64,000 nt of DNA, taken from the NCBI GenBank assembly GCA_022600345.1, contig JAHZKP010000131.1, forward strand, positions 1 to 64,000, in the 5' to 3' direction. Shown here one piece after another: positions 54,132-62,828 of this stretch. The position numbers were made by a program, and so were the translations under genes. The first letter of the stretch is position 1; the number at the start of each line of letters is the position of its first letter. The stretch is from Alphaproteobacteria bacterium. GTDB lineage: Bacteria; Pseudomonadota; Alphaproteobacteria; Rhizobiales; Hyphomicrobiaceae. The notes under the pieces were generated by a model. That model was not told the DNA's origin and searched no databases. It saw only the letters and a program-made list of their open reading frames with translations.

Positions 54132-54346
54132 AGCGCAGGGGTCAGCTTGTAGCCTATTCAAGCGCGGGGCGCAAACGCGCAGTCGGGTGCTCCAGGCCCG
54201 CCTCCCCCAGGTGTTGGGGGCCTTGAGTTTTCCACAGCATGCTCCGGGGTTATCCCATGTGGCCGTAGTGCGTCTTTGTCGCAACCGGGAATCGCTGCAA
54301 GTTCGGTGCAACTTTGACGAAAACATGACATTGAGGCGGAGCCGTC

Positions 54347-54532
54347 ATGACATTGCATCAGCCCAACGATATCAAGGACATCGAAGACTTCATGCGTCAG
54401 CAGCGCAGCCGTGAAACGCGGCTGGCAAGGGCGCTGCAAAGGATCTTAAGTGCGGCGGAAGGCGATTCGCGATTCGAGCCGATGAACTGGTCGGACGTCG
54501 CCCAAGTCGCGCGGCAGGCGCTCCAGGAATAA
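54347..54532 (+). CDS. Small conserved-looking protein of unknown function
   Basis: The product is 61 residues from ATG 54347, with GGAG six bases upstream. The composition is strongly helical and charged (IKDIEDFMRQQRSRETRLAR, ALQRILSAAEGDSRFEPMNWSDVAQVARQAL) with no hydrophobic segment. The clear ribosome site and protein-like composition support a real gene. No family is recognised. It may be a cytosolic regulator or structural small protein. It lies 200 bases upstream of polA in the same direction. Confidence 0.6.
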   Translation: MTLHQPNDIKDIEDFMRQQRSRETRLARALQRILSAAEGDSRFEPMNWSDVAQVARQALQE

Positions 54533-54735
54533 CCCGGTTCCCACTGTCAGCGATTGCCCCATCAAGGGAGCGCGGCAAGGGCGGAGTTGCGCGCCAACAA
54601 TCGATACGAATTTGAGCCCGTGAAATTGTAGTCATGGGCTCTTTTCTCCGTCGTGCTTCCCACCCCCTGGCTCGCCTCTGGCAAGACGTGAAAACCGCTT
54701 CACACTTTGTCCGGAAGCACTCTATATTCCGGACC

Positions 54736-57700
54736 ATGACACAGCCCGATAAGACGACCAAAACCCGCGACGTAATCTGCACCGTTCCAGCAGGCGATGA
54801 TGCGCCGATTTCGAAGGGCAGCCACGTCTACCTTGTCGATGGCTCGGGCTATATCTTCAGGGCATTTCATGCGCTGCCACCATTGACGCGGCCTTCCGAT
54901 GGCCTGCCGGTCGGCGCCGTTCACGGCTTCTGCCAGATGTTGTGGAAGCTGATGGCCGATTCAAAGGCGTCCGATGCCCCAACGCATCTGGCCGTCATTT
55001 TCGATTATTCGGCCAAGACGTTCCGCAACGACATCTATGAAGACTACAAGGCCAACCGGCCGCCGCCGCCAGAAGAACTGGTGCCGCAGTTCCCACTCAT
55101 CCGCGAAGCTGTTCAAGCCTTCAACGTCGCCTGCATTGAGCAAGAGGGGTATGAAGCCGACGACCTGATCGCGACTTATGCCAACCAAATCCTAGAGGCG
55201 GGCGGGGACGTGACGGTGGTTTCTTCCGACAAGGATCTGATGCAGTTGGTGCAACCGGGCCTTGTCATGCTGGATGGCATGAAGAACAAGCGCATCGGGC
55301 CTGACGAGGTGATGCAGAAATTCGGCGTGCCGCCCGACAAGGTGGTAGACGTGCAGGCGTTGGCTGGCGACTCGGTCGACAACGTTCCTGGCGTGCCGGG
55401 CATCGGGGTGAAGACGGCAGCGCAACTGATCGGAGAATACGGTGACCTCGATGCGCTGTTGGAGCGGGCTGGTGAGATCAAGCAGCCTAAGCGGCGCGAG
55501 AAGCTGATCGAGTTTGCCGATCAGGCGCGGATTTCGCGTGACCTCGTGCGGTTGGCTCAAGATGCCCCGACGAAAATTTCCGCCGACCGGTTTGGGTTGC
55601 AGGCGCCGCTACCCGATCAATTGCTCGGCTTCCTTCGCGACATGGAGTTCAACACGCTAACGCGCCGCATTGCCGAAGCACTGGGAGCCGAGCCGCCCAA
55701 GGCATTGGCCGAGTCGGTTGGCAAATCGGTCGCCAAGGGCAACAAGGCGAAAGGCTCCAATGGCAAGACGGCAAGCGGCGACGATGACGGGGCGGCGGAA
55801 GCTGGAACGCCTGCAGTTGGTGTGGCGTATGGCAAGACGCAAGCGACGGAAGCCCCCATCGACCGCAGTGCCTATCAGACCGTGACCAAACGCGAAGACC
55901 TGGAAACCTGGGTTGGCGAAGCGTGGGCGCAAGGGCGGTTTGCGTTCGACACCGAAACGGATTCGCTTGATTCCTGCCAGGCCAATCTGGTCGGCTTTTC
56001 GCTGGCCACCGAGCCGGGGAAAGCCTGTTACGTTCCCGTTGGTCATCGCGCCGGAGGCGGCGGGCTCGACTTCGGCGATGGCGGCGATCTGGAACAGATG
56101 CCACTTGCCGATGCGCTTGAAGTCTTAAAGCCGTTGCTGGAAGACCCCAGCATTCTAAAGATCGGGCAGAACCTCAAATACGACCTCACCGTCATGGGCC
56201 GCCACGGCATCGAGATGGATGGCATGGATGACACCATGCTGATCTCATATGTGCTGGATGCCGGGCGCGGCAGTCACGGCATGGACGATCTGGCCGAGCG
56301 CCACCTGCGCCACACCTGCATTTCGTTCAAGCAGGTCATTGCGCATGCGCCGGGCAAGAAAGCCGCCGACAAGACGTTTGCCGAAGTGCCCATTGAGCAG
56401 GCTTCCGAATATGCCGCTGAAGATGCCGACATCACGCTGCGGTTATGGCTGATCCTGAAACCGCGGCTTGTCGCGGAACGAATGACAACGGTTTACGAGA
56501 CGTTGGAGCGCCCACTCATTCGCGTCATCGCCGATATGGAGCGGACCGGCATCAAGGTCGACCGCAACATTCTCTCGCGGCTTTCAGGCACGTTCCAACA
56601 GCGCGCGGCGGCGTTGGAAGACGAAGTATTCGAACTGGTCGGCGAAAAGTTCAACCTGGCTTCACCCAAGCAGCTCGGTGAGTTGCTGTTCGACAAGCTG
56701 AAGCTTCCCGGCGGCAAGAAGACCAAGACCGGGCAATGGGAAACGCGCGCGGGACTGCTTGACGATCTGGCTGGCAACGAAGAGCTGCCGGATGATGCCC
56801 GCCGCCTCGTGCAGACCATGCTGGAATGGCGGCAGCTCACCAAACTTCGCTCGACTTACACGGACGCGCTGCCCGGCTTCATCAATCCGGACACCAAGCG
56901 CATCCACACGTCTTATTCGCTGGCGGCGACGACGACCGGGCGGTTGGCATCATCCGACCCGAACCTGCAAAATATTCCGATCCGCACCAAGGAAGGCCGT
57001 GAGATCCGCACCGCGTTTATTGCCGAAAAAGGTCACAAGCTGATCTCGGCGGATTACTCGCAGATTGAATTGCGGGTGCTGGCGCACATCGCCGATATTC
57101 CGCAACTGAAAAAGGCGTTTGAAGAAGGGCTTGATATTCACGCCATGACGGCATCCGAAATGTTCGATGTACCGATCGCGGATATGCCATCTGAAACGCG
57201 GCGGAGAGCGAAGGCGATCAACTTCGGTATCATCTACGGCATTTCGGCGTTCGGATTGGCGAATCAGCTTTCCATTTCGCGCCAGGAAGCGGGCGAGTAC
57301 ATCAAGACCTATTTCAAGCGTTTCCCTGGCATCCGCGACTATATGGAAGGAACAAAAGAATTCGCGCGCGAGAATGGCTATGTGGAAACGGTGTTCGGGC
57401 GCAAGATCCACTATCCGGAGATCAACACCAAGAATCCATCGATGCGCGGCTTCTTAGAGCGGGCTGCCATCAACGCACCGATCCAGGGGACAGCATCCGA
57501 TATTATCCGGCGGGCGATGGTTCGCATGCCCGCAGCGCTGGAAGCCGCCAAGCTCAGCTCAGCGAAGATGCTGTTACAGGTGCACGACGAATTGATTTTT
57601 GAAGCCAGCGCGGATGAGGCCGACAAGCTGATCGATGTTGCGCGCGAAGTGATGGAAGGCGCGAGCCTGCCAGCGGTTCAACTCGCCGTCCCCATCAAGG

Positions 57701-57741
57701 TCGACGCCCAGTCCGCGAGCAACTGGGACGAGGCGCATTAG
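54736..57741 (+). CDS. polA: DNA polymerase I
   Basis: The product is 1001 residues from ATG 54736; the frame opens at 54634, but the first 34 codons are atypical. The 5'-3' exonuclease domain is intact (VYLVDGSGYIFRAFHALPPL, GYEADDLIATYA, VSSDKDLMQLV, DSVDNVPGVPGIGVKTA). A Lys/Gly/Ala-rich linker (~335-375) follows. The 3'-5' proofreading domain keeps FAFDTETDSLD and the later Asp residues. The polymerase domain has motif A ISADYSQIELRVLAHIA, motif B RRRAKAINFGIIYGISAFGL and motif C LLQVHDELIFEA. It removes RNA primers and fills gaps in repair. The length is slightly above the usual 930 due to linker insertions. Confidence 0.97.
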   Translation: MTQPDKTTKTRDVICTVPAGDDAPISKGSHVYLVDGSGYIFRAFHALPPLTRPSDGLPVGAVHGFCQMLWKLMADSKASDAPTHLAVIFDYSAKTFRNDIYEDYKANRPPPPEELVPQFPLIREAVQAFNVACIEQEGYEADDLIATYANQILEAGGDVTVVSSDKDLMQLVQPGLVMLDGMKNKRIGPDEVMQKFGVPPDKVVDVQALAGDSVDNVPGVPGIGVKTAAQLIGEYGDLDALLERAGEIKQPKRREKLIEFADQARISRDLVRLAQDAPTKISADRFGLQAPLPDQLLGFLRDMEFNTLTRRIAEALGAEPPKALAESVGKSVAKGNKAKGSNGKTASGDDDGAAEAGTPAVGVAYGKTQATEAPIDRSAYQTVTKREDLETWVGEAWAQGRFAFDTETDSLDSCQANLVGFSLATEPGKACYVPVGHRAGGGGLDFGDGGDLEQMPLADALEVLKPLLEDPSILKIGQNLKYDLTVMGRHGIEMDGMDDTMLISYVLDAGRGSHGMDDLAERHLRHTCISFKQVIAHAPGKKAADKTFAEVPIEQASEYAAEDADITLRLWLILKPRLVAERMTTVYETLERPLIRVIADMERTGIKVDRNILSRLSGTFQQRAAALEDEVFELVGEKFNLASPKQLGELLFDKLKLPGGKKTKTGQWETRAGLLDDLAGNEELPDDARRLVQTMLEWRQLTKLRSTYTDALPGFINPDTKRIHTSYSLAATTTGRLASSDPNLQNIPIRTKEGREIRTAFIAEKGHKLISADYSQIELRVLAHIADIPQLKKAFEEGLDIHAMTASEMFDVPIADMPSETRRRAKAINFGIIYGISAFGLANQLSISRQEAGEYIKTYFKRFPGIRDYMEGTKEFARENGYVETVFGRKIHYPEINTKNPSMRGFLERAAINAPIQGTASDIIRRAMVRMPAALEAAKLSSAKMLLQVHDELIFEASADEADKLIDVAREVMEGASLPAVQLAVPIKVDAQSASNWDEAH

Positions 57742-58004
57742 GGGGGAGTGAGCTCCTGCGTAGCCACTGCGTCCATCGCTGAGATTGTATGACAGCAGTA
57801 CCTTCAGAAGCGGTAAGTTGGCGTTTTTCGGCTTGGGGCCAGGAGCGTCCCTAGAAGGTTGCACCACTTTCACCGCGTCAGATTTCCGGTCTTGAAGGCA
57901 TAAGGAATGTCTGACCCGGAGGTGCACCAAGCTTTGGAAGCCCGGTAATAAGATACAGGTCACTAGGAGTTGCTGCCAGCGAAGGGAGCGGACGTTGCAA
58001 TCGA

Positions 58005-59081
58005 TCAAATCTTCAGGGACCTATTTCCTATTGCCACCAACCTCCGTCCGACTGCGCGCGGGTTTTCACGCCCTCCGAGGCGCAGCACGGAAAGCCATCG
58101 GCTATCGTCGCCCTCCATCCATTCTGCGACTGCTGGATCGTAATGTGCAACGTATTCCTTGTCGTCGAAGTTCGCTCCTGTGGCGAGATCAACTGCAGCC
58201 AACTGGTATGCGGGGTACACCTCATCTATCAGGGCATCCAAACCCAACAAAAACCGATAAGTCTCTTTATCGTCATTCTTCCAACAGGCGTTTACCGAAA
58301 AGCTACCGTGCAGCATTTCATCGCATTGGCCAGCAACTTTAATCTTGCGGCCACATAGTTTCTCCACCCAAGTCGCATCGTCATTGGCGTACTTGCCCAA
58401 CTTATATTTGAAGCCTGATGTATGGACATCGATTACGAATGCTTCCGGTAGTAGTTGCGTGAGGGTCTTTTTGCCTCCCGCATCCGGGGGCAAGTTCAAG
58501 CTCCGATCATTGGCGCGGACCACGGAAAAGAAATCCGACTTTAGGTCGTCCGCCGATCTACATTCTTCCCAACCGGATAGGTTGTAGTTCTCCGTGAATA
58601 CGGGCTGCACAATTCGGCAGTCGTCGAATGCACCTAGCACGCATTCCAGGAAAGAACGTTGCGTTGCAATGGTACTATTCACCCAGAAGTTGAAGTAGGA
58701 CCAATCTCCTCCAAGATCCTTAGCCGAATGAGAGTTCATCTCTTCCGGTGTTGGAAGCGACGGCATCTGTCCGTTGATCGTTATGCCAGCGTAATGGCAA
58801 AGCTGGCCCAATGTTAGCCCCCCATGGAGAGGCGGCCCCAATTGAATGGCCAGTACATCGTTCCCGTCACTTAGGCAGTCGGCGCCCACAACATTCGCAA
58901 TGGTGACCGAAAGCCATCCACCACGATACCGACAATAGACCTCGCGTCCGTCATGCGTCTTGCCGTCAAACTGAGCGGGACAAACTCCGCCGCCACTCAA
59001 CTGCGAAAGATCTAGGTTGAGTTTTTCGACCAAAGGCGGTGTGAAGAATCTAGATCGAGAGTATCGTGATTTTGCGTGCAT
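58005..59081 (-). CDS. Orphan protein of unknown function
   Basis: The product is 358 residues and starts MHAKSRYSRSRFFTPPLVEK. There is no signal peptide and no membrane helix, so it is probably cytosolic. It mixes strands and helices with several cysteines (GGGVCPAQFDG, YCRYRGG, CLSDGND, LCGRKIKVAGQC) and has many Asp and Tyr. The C-terminal half has GLDALIDEVYPAYQLAAVDL. I recognise no family. Its base composition looks lower in GC than polA and its neighbours, and it is flanked by non-coding repeat DNA, suggesting recent gain. It converges on polA with 263 bases between. Confidence 0.65.
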   Translation of the reverse strand: MHAKSRYSRSRFFTPPLVEKLNLDLSQLSGGGVCPAQFDGKTHDGREVYCRYRGGWLSVTIANVVGADCLSDGNDVLAIQLGPPLHGGLTLGQLCHYAGITINGQMPSLPTPEEMNSHSAKDLGGDWSYFNFWVNSTIATQRSFLECVLGAFDDCRIVQPVFTENYNLSGWEECRSADDLKSDFFSVVRANDRSLNLPPDAGGKKTLTQLLPEAFVIDVHTSGFKYKLGKYANDDATWVEKLCGRKIKVAGQCDEMLHGSFSVNACWKNDDKETYRFLLGLDALIDEVYPAYQLAAVDLATGANFDDKEYVAHYDPAVAEWMEGDDSRWLSVLRLGGRENPRAVGRRLVAIGNRSLKI

Positions 59082-59446
59082 GGTAACGACTTAAAAATGC
59101 TTCACTTATTTGCTGCGCTTGCGGCATGTCATCGGTAAAAACGACTCATTCGGGGTTCGTCGAAGTGTGCCGAAGAGCATGGCAACGCTATCGAGGCAAT
59201 ACCGGACAGCAACCGCGCTGACAAGCTCCGTGGTCGCCCTCTTCGCCTTCGGGTCAACAAGAGCCGTTCCGGACGGCTAGATCGCGACAGCGGTACCTCC
59301 AGCTACGGACATGATCCGCGGCGAGTTAAGCGTCGTCAATACTGGATCAGCCGCCTTCCCCTTCTGTGCTTCAACGTCGATGGTGAGCGAGAACGCCAAA
59401 CTGAGATTGGTGCCCGGCCTGCCCCAGCTCCCGAAACTCGCCAAAT

Positions 59447-59480
59447 TGTCATCCCGTGGCTTGTCCATGGGATCCACGGT
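59447..59480. repeat. REP-like palindrome
   Basis: GTCATCCCGTGG and CCATGGGATCCACGG pair around CTTGT. This is the GTCATCCC...GGGATCCA class of alphaproteobacterial REP. Confidence 0.6.
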
Positions 59481-59553
59481 GCGTCTGGAACCGAACTGGG
59501 AGTTTGATGGGACGACGCGCAAAAGCCGGGAGTATGGGCGCATGGGGTTGATT

Positions 59554-59583
59554 GGATCCCGGCAATAAATGCCGGCATGACAG
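59554..59583. repeat. REP-like palindrome, inverted mate
   Basis: GGATCCCGGC and GCCGGCATGACA flank a short AATAAAT centre. Reversed relative to the unit at 59447-59480, it completes a BIME-like inverted pair about 75 bases apart. Confidence 0.6.
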
Positions 59584-59708
59584 TGTAGCGGTAACTTCAG
59601 ACTATCGGTATGAAAGAGGCGCTTGAGGCTCGCCCGTTTGCCGCAACCCGGAATTCAAGTAGACTGCGGGTGGTGGTGTGTTCGCCCCTGATAAGCGTGG
59701 TGGCCCAA

Positions 59709-60035
59709 ATGGGTAAGCCTCAAGACAAGGAACCAAAAGAGCAGCGCAAACGTGAGCCGATGCCCATGCTGCTGTTCTTTCTTGCGGTTCATTGCGGGAT
59801 TGGGGTTGCGACCGGCGTCGCCTTTGCCGCGCTGCTCGTTCTGTTCAATATCGCTGGGCTGAAGGACCTTCTGGTCGGCAGTAGCGAACCGGTCATCCCG
59901 ATGTTTATGCTGTTCACCTTCTGCGCCCTGACGTTCGGCAGCTTGAAGATGGGCATCGCGGTGATGACGCTACCCTACGATGACCGGCGCGGCAGCGATG
60001 GCGACGAACCGCCAGAGCCGCCTTACTGGTATTAA
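59709..60035 (+). CDS. Small two-helix inner-membrane protein
   Basis: The product is 108 residues from ATG 59709. It starts with a charged cytoplasmic stretch (KPQDKEPKEQRKREP), then two hydrophobic helices (LLFFLAVHCGIGVATGVAFA and IPMFMLFTFCALTFGSLKMG) and an acidic/proline-rich tail (DDRRGSDGDEPPEPPYWY). Short membrane proteins with this plan are common in Hyphomicrobiales and uncharacterised. A GGTGG element five bases upstream may be the ribosome site. It converges on the ATPase gene. Confidence 0.7.
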   Translation: MGKPQDKEPKEQRKREPMPMLLFFLAVHCGIGVATGVAFAALLVLFNIAGLKDLLVGSSEPVIPMFMLFTFCALTFGSLKMGIAVMTLPYDDRRGSDGDEPPEPPYWY

Positions 60036-60077
60036 GATGGGCTGGTATTGAGACATCCACCGCCGGGCAGATCCCGG

Positions 60078-61541
60078 TCAGCTCCGCTTGACGCCGAACA
60101 TCTGGCTCTCGGACTGCTTGATGAACAGGTTGGCGAGCGCGTTGTCGACGTTCTCGCGTGTGAACTCGGGCTTCGTGCCCTCGAACTTGCACGAGGCCAA
60201 TACCTGCTCGACGATGAACTTGGGCTGGAAATACGCAAGCGGCGCTTCGTTTTCCCTGATGCCGGCAACGACGTGCTGGTAGACGTTATCCGACAGCACA
60301 AGCCCGTGTTTCTTGGCCATGCCATCGAACACCTTGCTAAACAGGTCTTCGGGCGGCTCGACGGTTTCCAGTTTGTAGCTGATACGCCGCTGGAATGCCG
60401 GGTCCATCAGGTCGTTGGGATGCATGTTGGTCGAGAACATGACGATTTCGTCGAACGGAATCATCACGGTCTTGCCGGTATGCAGGCTGAGATAATCGAC
60501 GCGGCTGTTCAAGGGAACAATCCAGCGGTTGAGGATGTCCTCGGGCTTGGCGCGCTGGCGGCCGAAATCGTCGATCAGGAAGGTGCCGTTCATCGCCTTG
60601 ACGTGTAGCGGCGCTTCGTAAAACTTGGCGACCGGATTGTATTTCAGGTCGAGCATTTCGATGGTCAGCTCGCCGCCGGTGATGACCATCGGCCGGTAGC
60701 AGGCAACCCAGCGCGGGTCGATGCGGCTGCGGCGCAGGCTGGAGGCGCCTTGCTGCGAGGGCTTGTTCTCGACGACCCGGTGAACGGTCGGATCGAAGAC
60801 CTTCATGATCTCGCCGTCGATCTCGACGCAGTAGGGGACGTAGATGACGTTCTGGAACATGTTGCCGACGATCTCGGCAATTGTCGTCTTGCCGTTGCCG
60901 GCGGGGCCATAAATCAGGATGGCGTTTCCTGAGTTGACGGCTGGTCCCAACCGGCTGACGAAACGCTCGGGAATGACGAGCCCTTCGAAAGCTTCTTCCA
61001 GTCGCTGGCGGGTGACGACTTCATTGGTGACGCGCTGGCGCAGGATGCGGTCCTGGTAGTCCTTGAGGGGAACCGGCGCCGGTCCGAAATATTGTCCGCG
61101 CTGCAATGCATCGATTGCCCATTCGCGGCCTGCACGGGTCAGGGTCAGGCGCATTTCTCCACGCGACCCGCCGCCTGCGGCCGAAGAGGCAAGCGTCTCG
61201 ACAAGCTTGCGCTCGTTTGCGGCCTGTAAAAGCTGGTTGACGACCGAACTCGACAGTTTCAACGCTTCGGCCAATTGCGAGGCGGTTTCGATGTTTTCGG
61301 AGTACATGCCCTTGATGAGCAATTCGAGCAGGAATACTGGATCGATGCCGGTGCTTTCCACCAAGGTTGGTACTTGCGGCGCATCGGCCAGCACCTGATT
61401 GATTTGTTCCTTGGTCAACAGGCCAAGGGCGACGATGCTATCGCCGAGCCGGCCACCGTTGGTTCGTTGATGACTGATCGCGCGGTCAATGTCTGCTGCC
61501 GAAACCAGCCCCTTGGCCACCAGGAGATTGCCAATATTCAT
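60078..61541 (-). CDS. ATPase with MshEN, winged-helix and AAA domains
   Basis: The product is 487 residues. Residues 1-55 are a MshEN-like (type II secretion E N-terminal) module, GNLLVAKGLVSAADIDRAIS and GLLTKEQINQVL, the type known to bind cyclic di-GMP in related ATPases. Residues ~70-150 look like a winged helix (ASQLAEALKLSSSVVNQLLQ). The rest is an AAA ATPase: Walker A IYGPAGNGKTT at 210-220, Walker B GTFLIDDFGRQ, sensor-1 FSTNMHPNDLMDPA followed by QRRISYKL arginines, and a C-terminal lid. This combination occurs in alphaproteobacteria but its job is unclear. It is monocistronic here. Confidence 0.83.
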   Translation of the reverse strand: MNIGNLLVAKGLVSAADIDRAISHQRTNGGRLGDSIVALGLLTKEQINQVLADAPQVPTLVESTGIDPVFLLELLIKGMYSENIETASQLAEALKLSSSVVNQLLQAANERKLVETLASSAAGGGSRGEMRLTLTRAGREWAIDALQRGQYFGPAPVPLKDYQDRILRQRVTNEVVTRQRLEEAFEGLVIPERFVSRLGPAVNSGNAILIYGPAGNGKTTIAEIVGNMFQNVIYVPYCVEIDGEIMKVFDPTVHRVVENKPSQQGASSLRRSRIDPRWVACYRPMVITGGELTIEMLDLKYNPVAKFYEAPLHVKAMNGTFLIDDFGRQRAKPEDILNRWIVPLNSRVDYLSLHTGKTVMIPFDEIVMFSTNMHPNDLMDPAFQRRISYKLETVEPPEDLFSKVFDGMAKKHGLVLSDNVYQHVVAGIRENEAPLAYFQPKFIVEQVLASCKFEGTKPEFTRENVDNALANLFIKQSESQMFGVKRS

Positions 61542-61739
61542 CTTTGCTGCCTTGAATTTTTATTTTGGGCGTCGCGCGAATAACGAGACCTGCCCTGCCA
61601 TCCATCACCGTTTCAAGGTCAACGATACGGTTGAAGGGTTAAAATATCCGCTCTCGTTGGAGTTCTGACCTGCGGGATTTACGCGTCAGGCGCTTCGACG
61701 TTCCAATTGGCTGGGATGACGGATCGGCAAACGAAAAAG

Positions 61740-62702
61740 TTAAGGCTTTGAGAAATATTGACCGAGAAGGCGATAGGCCCAAAACGACTCGTCGGTCGCG
61801 GCGCTTTTGCGCAGTTGTTCGGGCGTGAAGCCGGTGTGCCGGCGCATGCGCCTGATCATGTGGGCCTGATCGGAGAACCCCGATGCGGCTGCCAGTTCTG
61901 CCCAATCGACCTGGCCATGTTCCAGGGCTTCGTGCAGGTTGGCGTAGAGTTGCTCGGAATGGCTGAGGCCGTGTAAATCGCGCTGGCTGACGCCCGACCA
62001 GGCTTTGACCCGCCGGGCAATTTGGCGGGTGCTGCGGCCTGGCCCTGACAGGGCGGCTCTTGCAACGAGGCTGCGCGTCCAGTCCGTCAGCCACTTGACC
62101 GGGATTGGATCATCGGGGCGGGACTTCTTCCAAAGCGTGGCGATGTTGTCTTCCAGAACGCTGAAACCGTGCTGGACGCTGCCGGTCTGGGTTGTGGCAA
62201 GGGCTTCGCGGCATGCCTCCAGAACCGGCATTGGCAAGGCGTCCTCGGCTGGCACCATGCGTCCGACAAAGTGACTCAGATCCAAACCGGTCATGGCGGA
62301 AAATGCATCTGGATAAAACGCTATGGTGATGGCGTGCGTCTCGCCGGGGTTCCAGCTCACAAGCGGCCCCAATTGCGCACCGGAGAATGCCAAGGAGGGG
62401 ACTTTGGCGCCTGTCCAGGGTCGCTTTAGCTGTTGCGGGCCATCGACAAGATAGCAGTCGCCTGCAAGCATCCAGGTGACGCAGCACAGCGGTGACGCGG
62501 GAAAGAAATTGAAGCGCTCGCTATGGCCAAGCGCAACGCCGCGGGTGTCGCGAACGATCATGCAAAAAATGCAGCCGGCCAGAGCGGAGCGCGGCCAGAC
62601 GATCTGAGCCGTTGTGGCGGGCGTTGAAAAAGGCTGCGTGACTTCGGCGGGGGCTGCTTCTGGCGGCAGCGCTGTTCCTGGTTGAGGCATCGATGTCGTC
62701 AT
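61740..62702 (-). CDS. AraC-family transcriptional regulator
   Basis: From ATG 62702 the product is 320 residues. ATG 62735 is an alternative start, and the ribosome site decides neither. Residues ~25-200 form a ligand-binding-like beta/alpha domain (FNFFPASPLCCVTWMLAGDC). The C-terminal ~100 residues are a double helix-turn-helix: QIARRVKAWSGVSQRDLHGL in the first part, and DWAELAAASGFSDQAHMIRR with MRRHTGFTPEQLRK in the second, the second being the classic AraC signature. The ligand is unknown. It is divergent from the P450 gene with 126 bases between, so it may control it. Confidence 0.85.
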   Translation of the reverse strand: MTTSMPQPGTALPPEAAPAEVTQPFSTPATTAQIVWPRSALAGCIFCMIVRDTRGVALGHSERFNFFPASPLCCVTWMLAGDCYLVDGPQQLKRPWTGAKVPSLAFSGAQLGPLVSWNPGETHAITIAFYPDAFSAMTGLDLSHFVGRMVPAEDALPMPVLEACREALATTQTGSVQHGFSVLEDNIATLWKKSRPDDPIPVKWLTDWTRSLVARAALSGPGRSTRQIARRVKAWSGVSQRDLHGLSHSEQLYANLHEALEHGQVDWAELAAASGFSDQAHMIRRMRRHTGFTPEQLRKSAATDESFWAYRLLGQYFSKP

Positions 62703-62828
62703 GATTGGCGCTTGCCTTGCAGATTCTCCAGCCATCGCAGAGCGATGTCCGATCCATTCAATACACGGGTTATGCGACCCTGGCACTTGTTGCGCGGACA
62801 GAAACTCAACTTATGCAAGGCGGCCACA

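Larger units (their letters stand above)
59082..59708. other. Repeat-containing spacer
   Basis: About 600 bases without a supported gene, holding a pair of REP-like units (59447-59480 and 59554-59583). Frames such as 59277-59543 on the minus strand are open but have no ribosome site. Confidence 0.5.

Noticed and set aside
59277..59543. 88-codon minus-strand frame in the REP spacer
   Set aside because: No ribosome site, and its beginning overlaps a REP palindrome.
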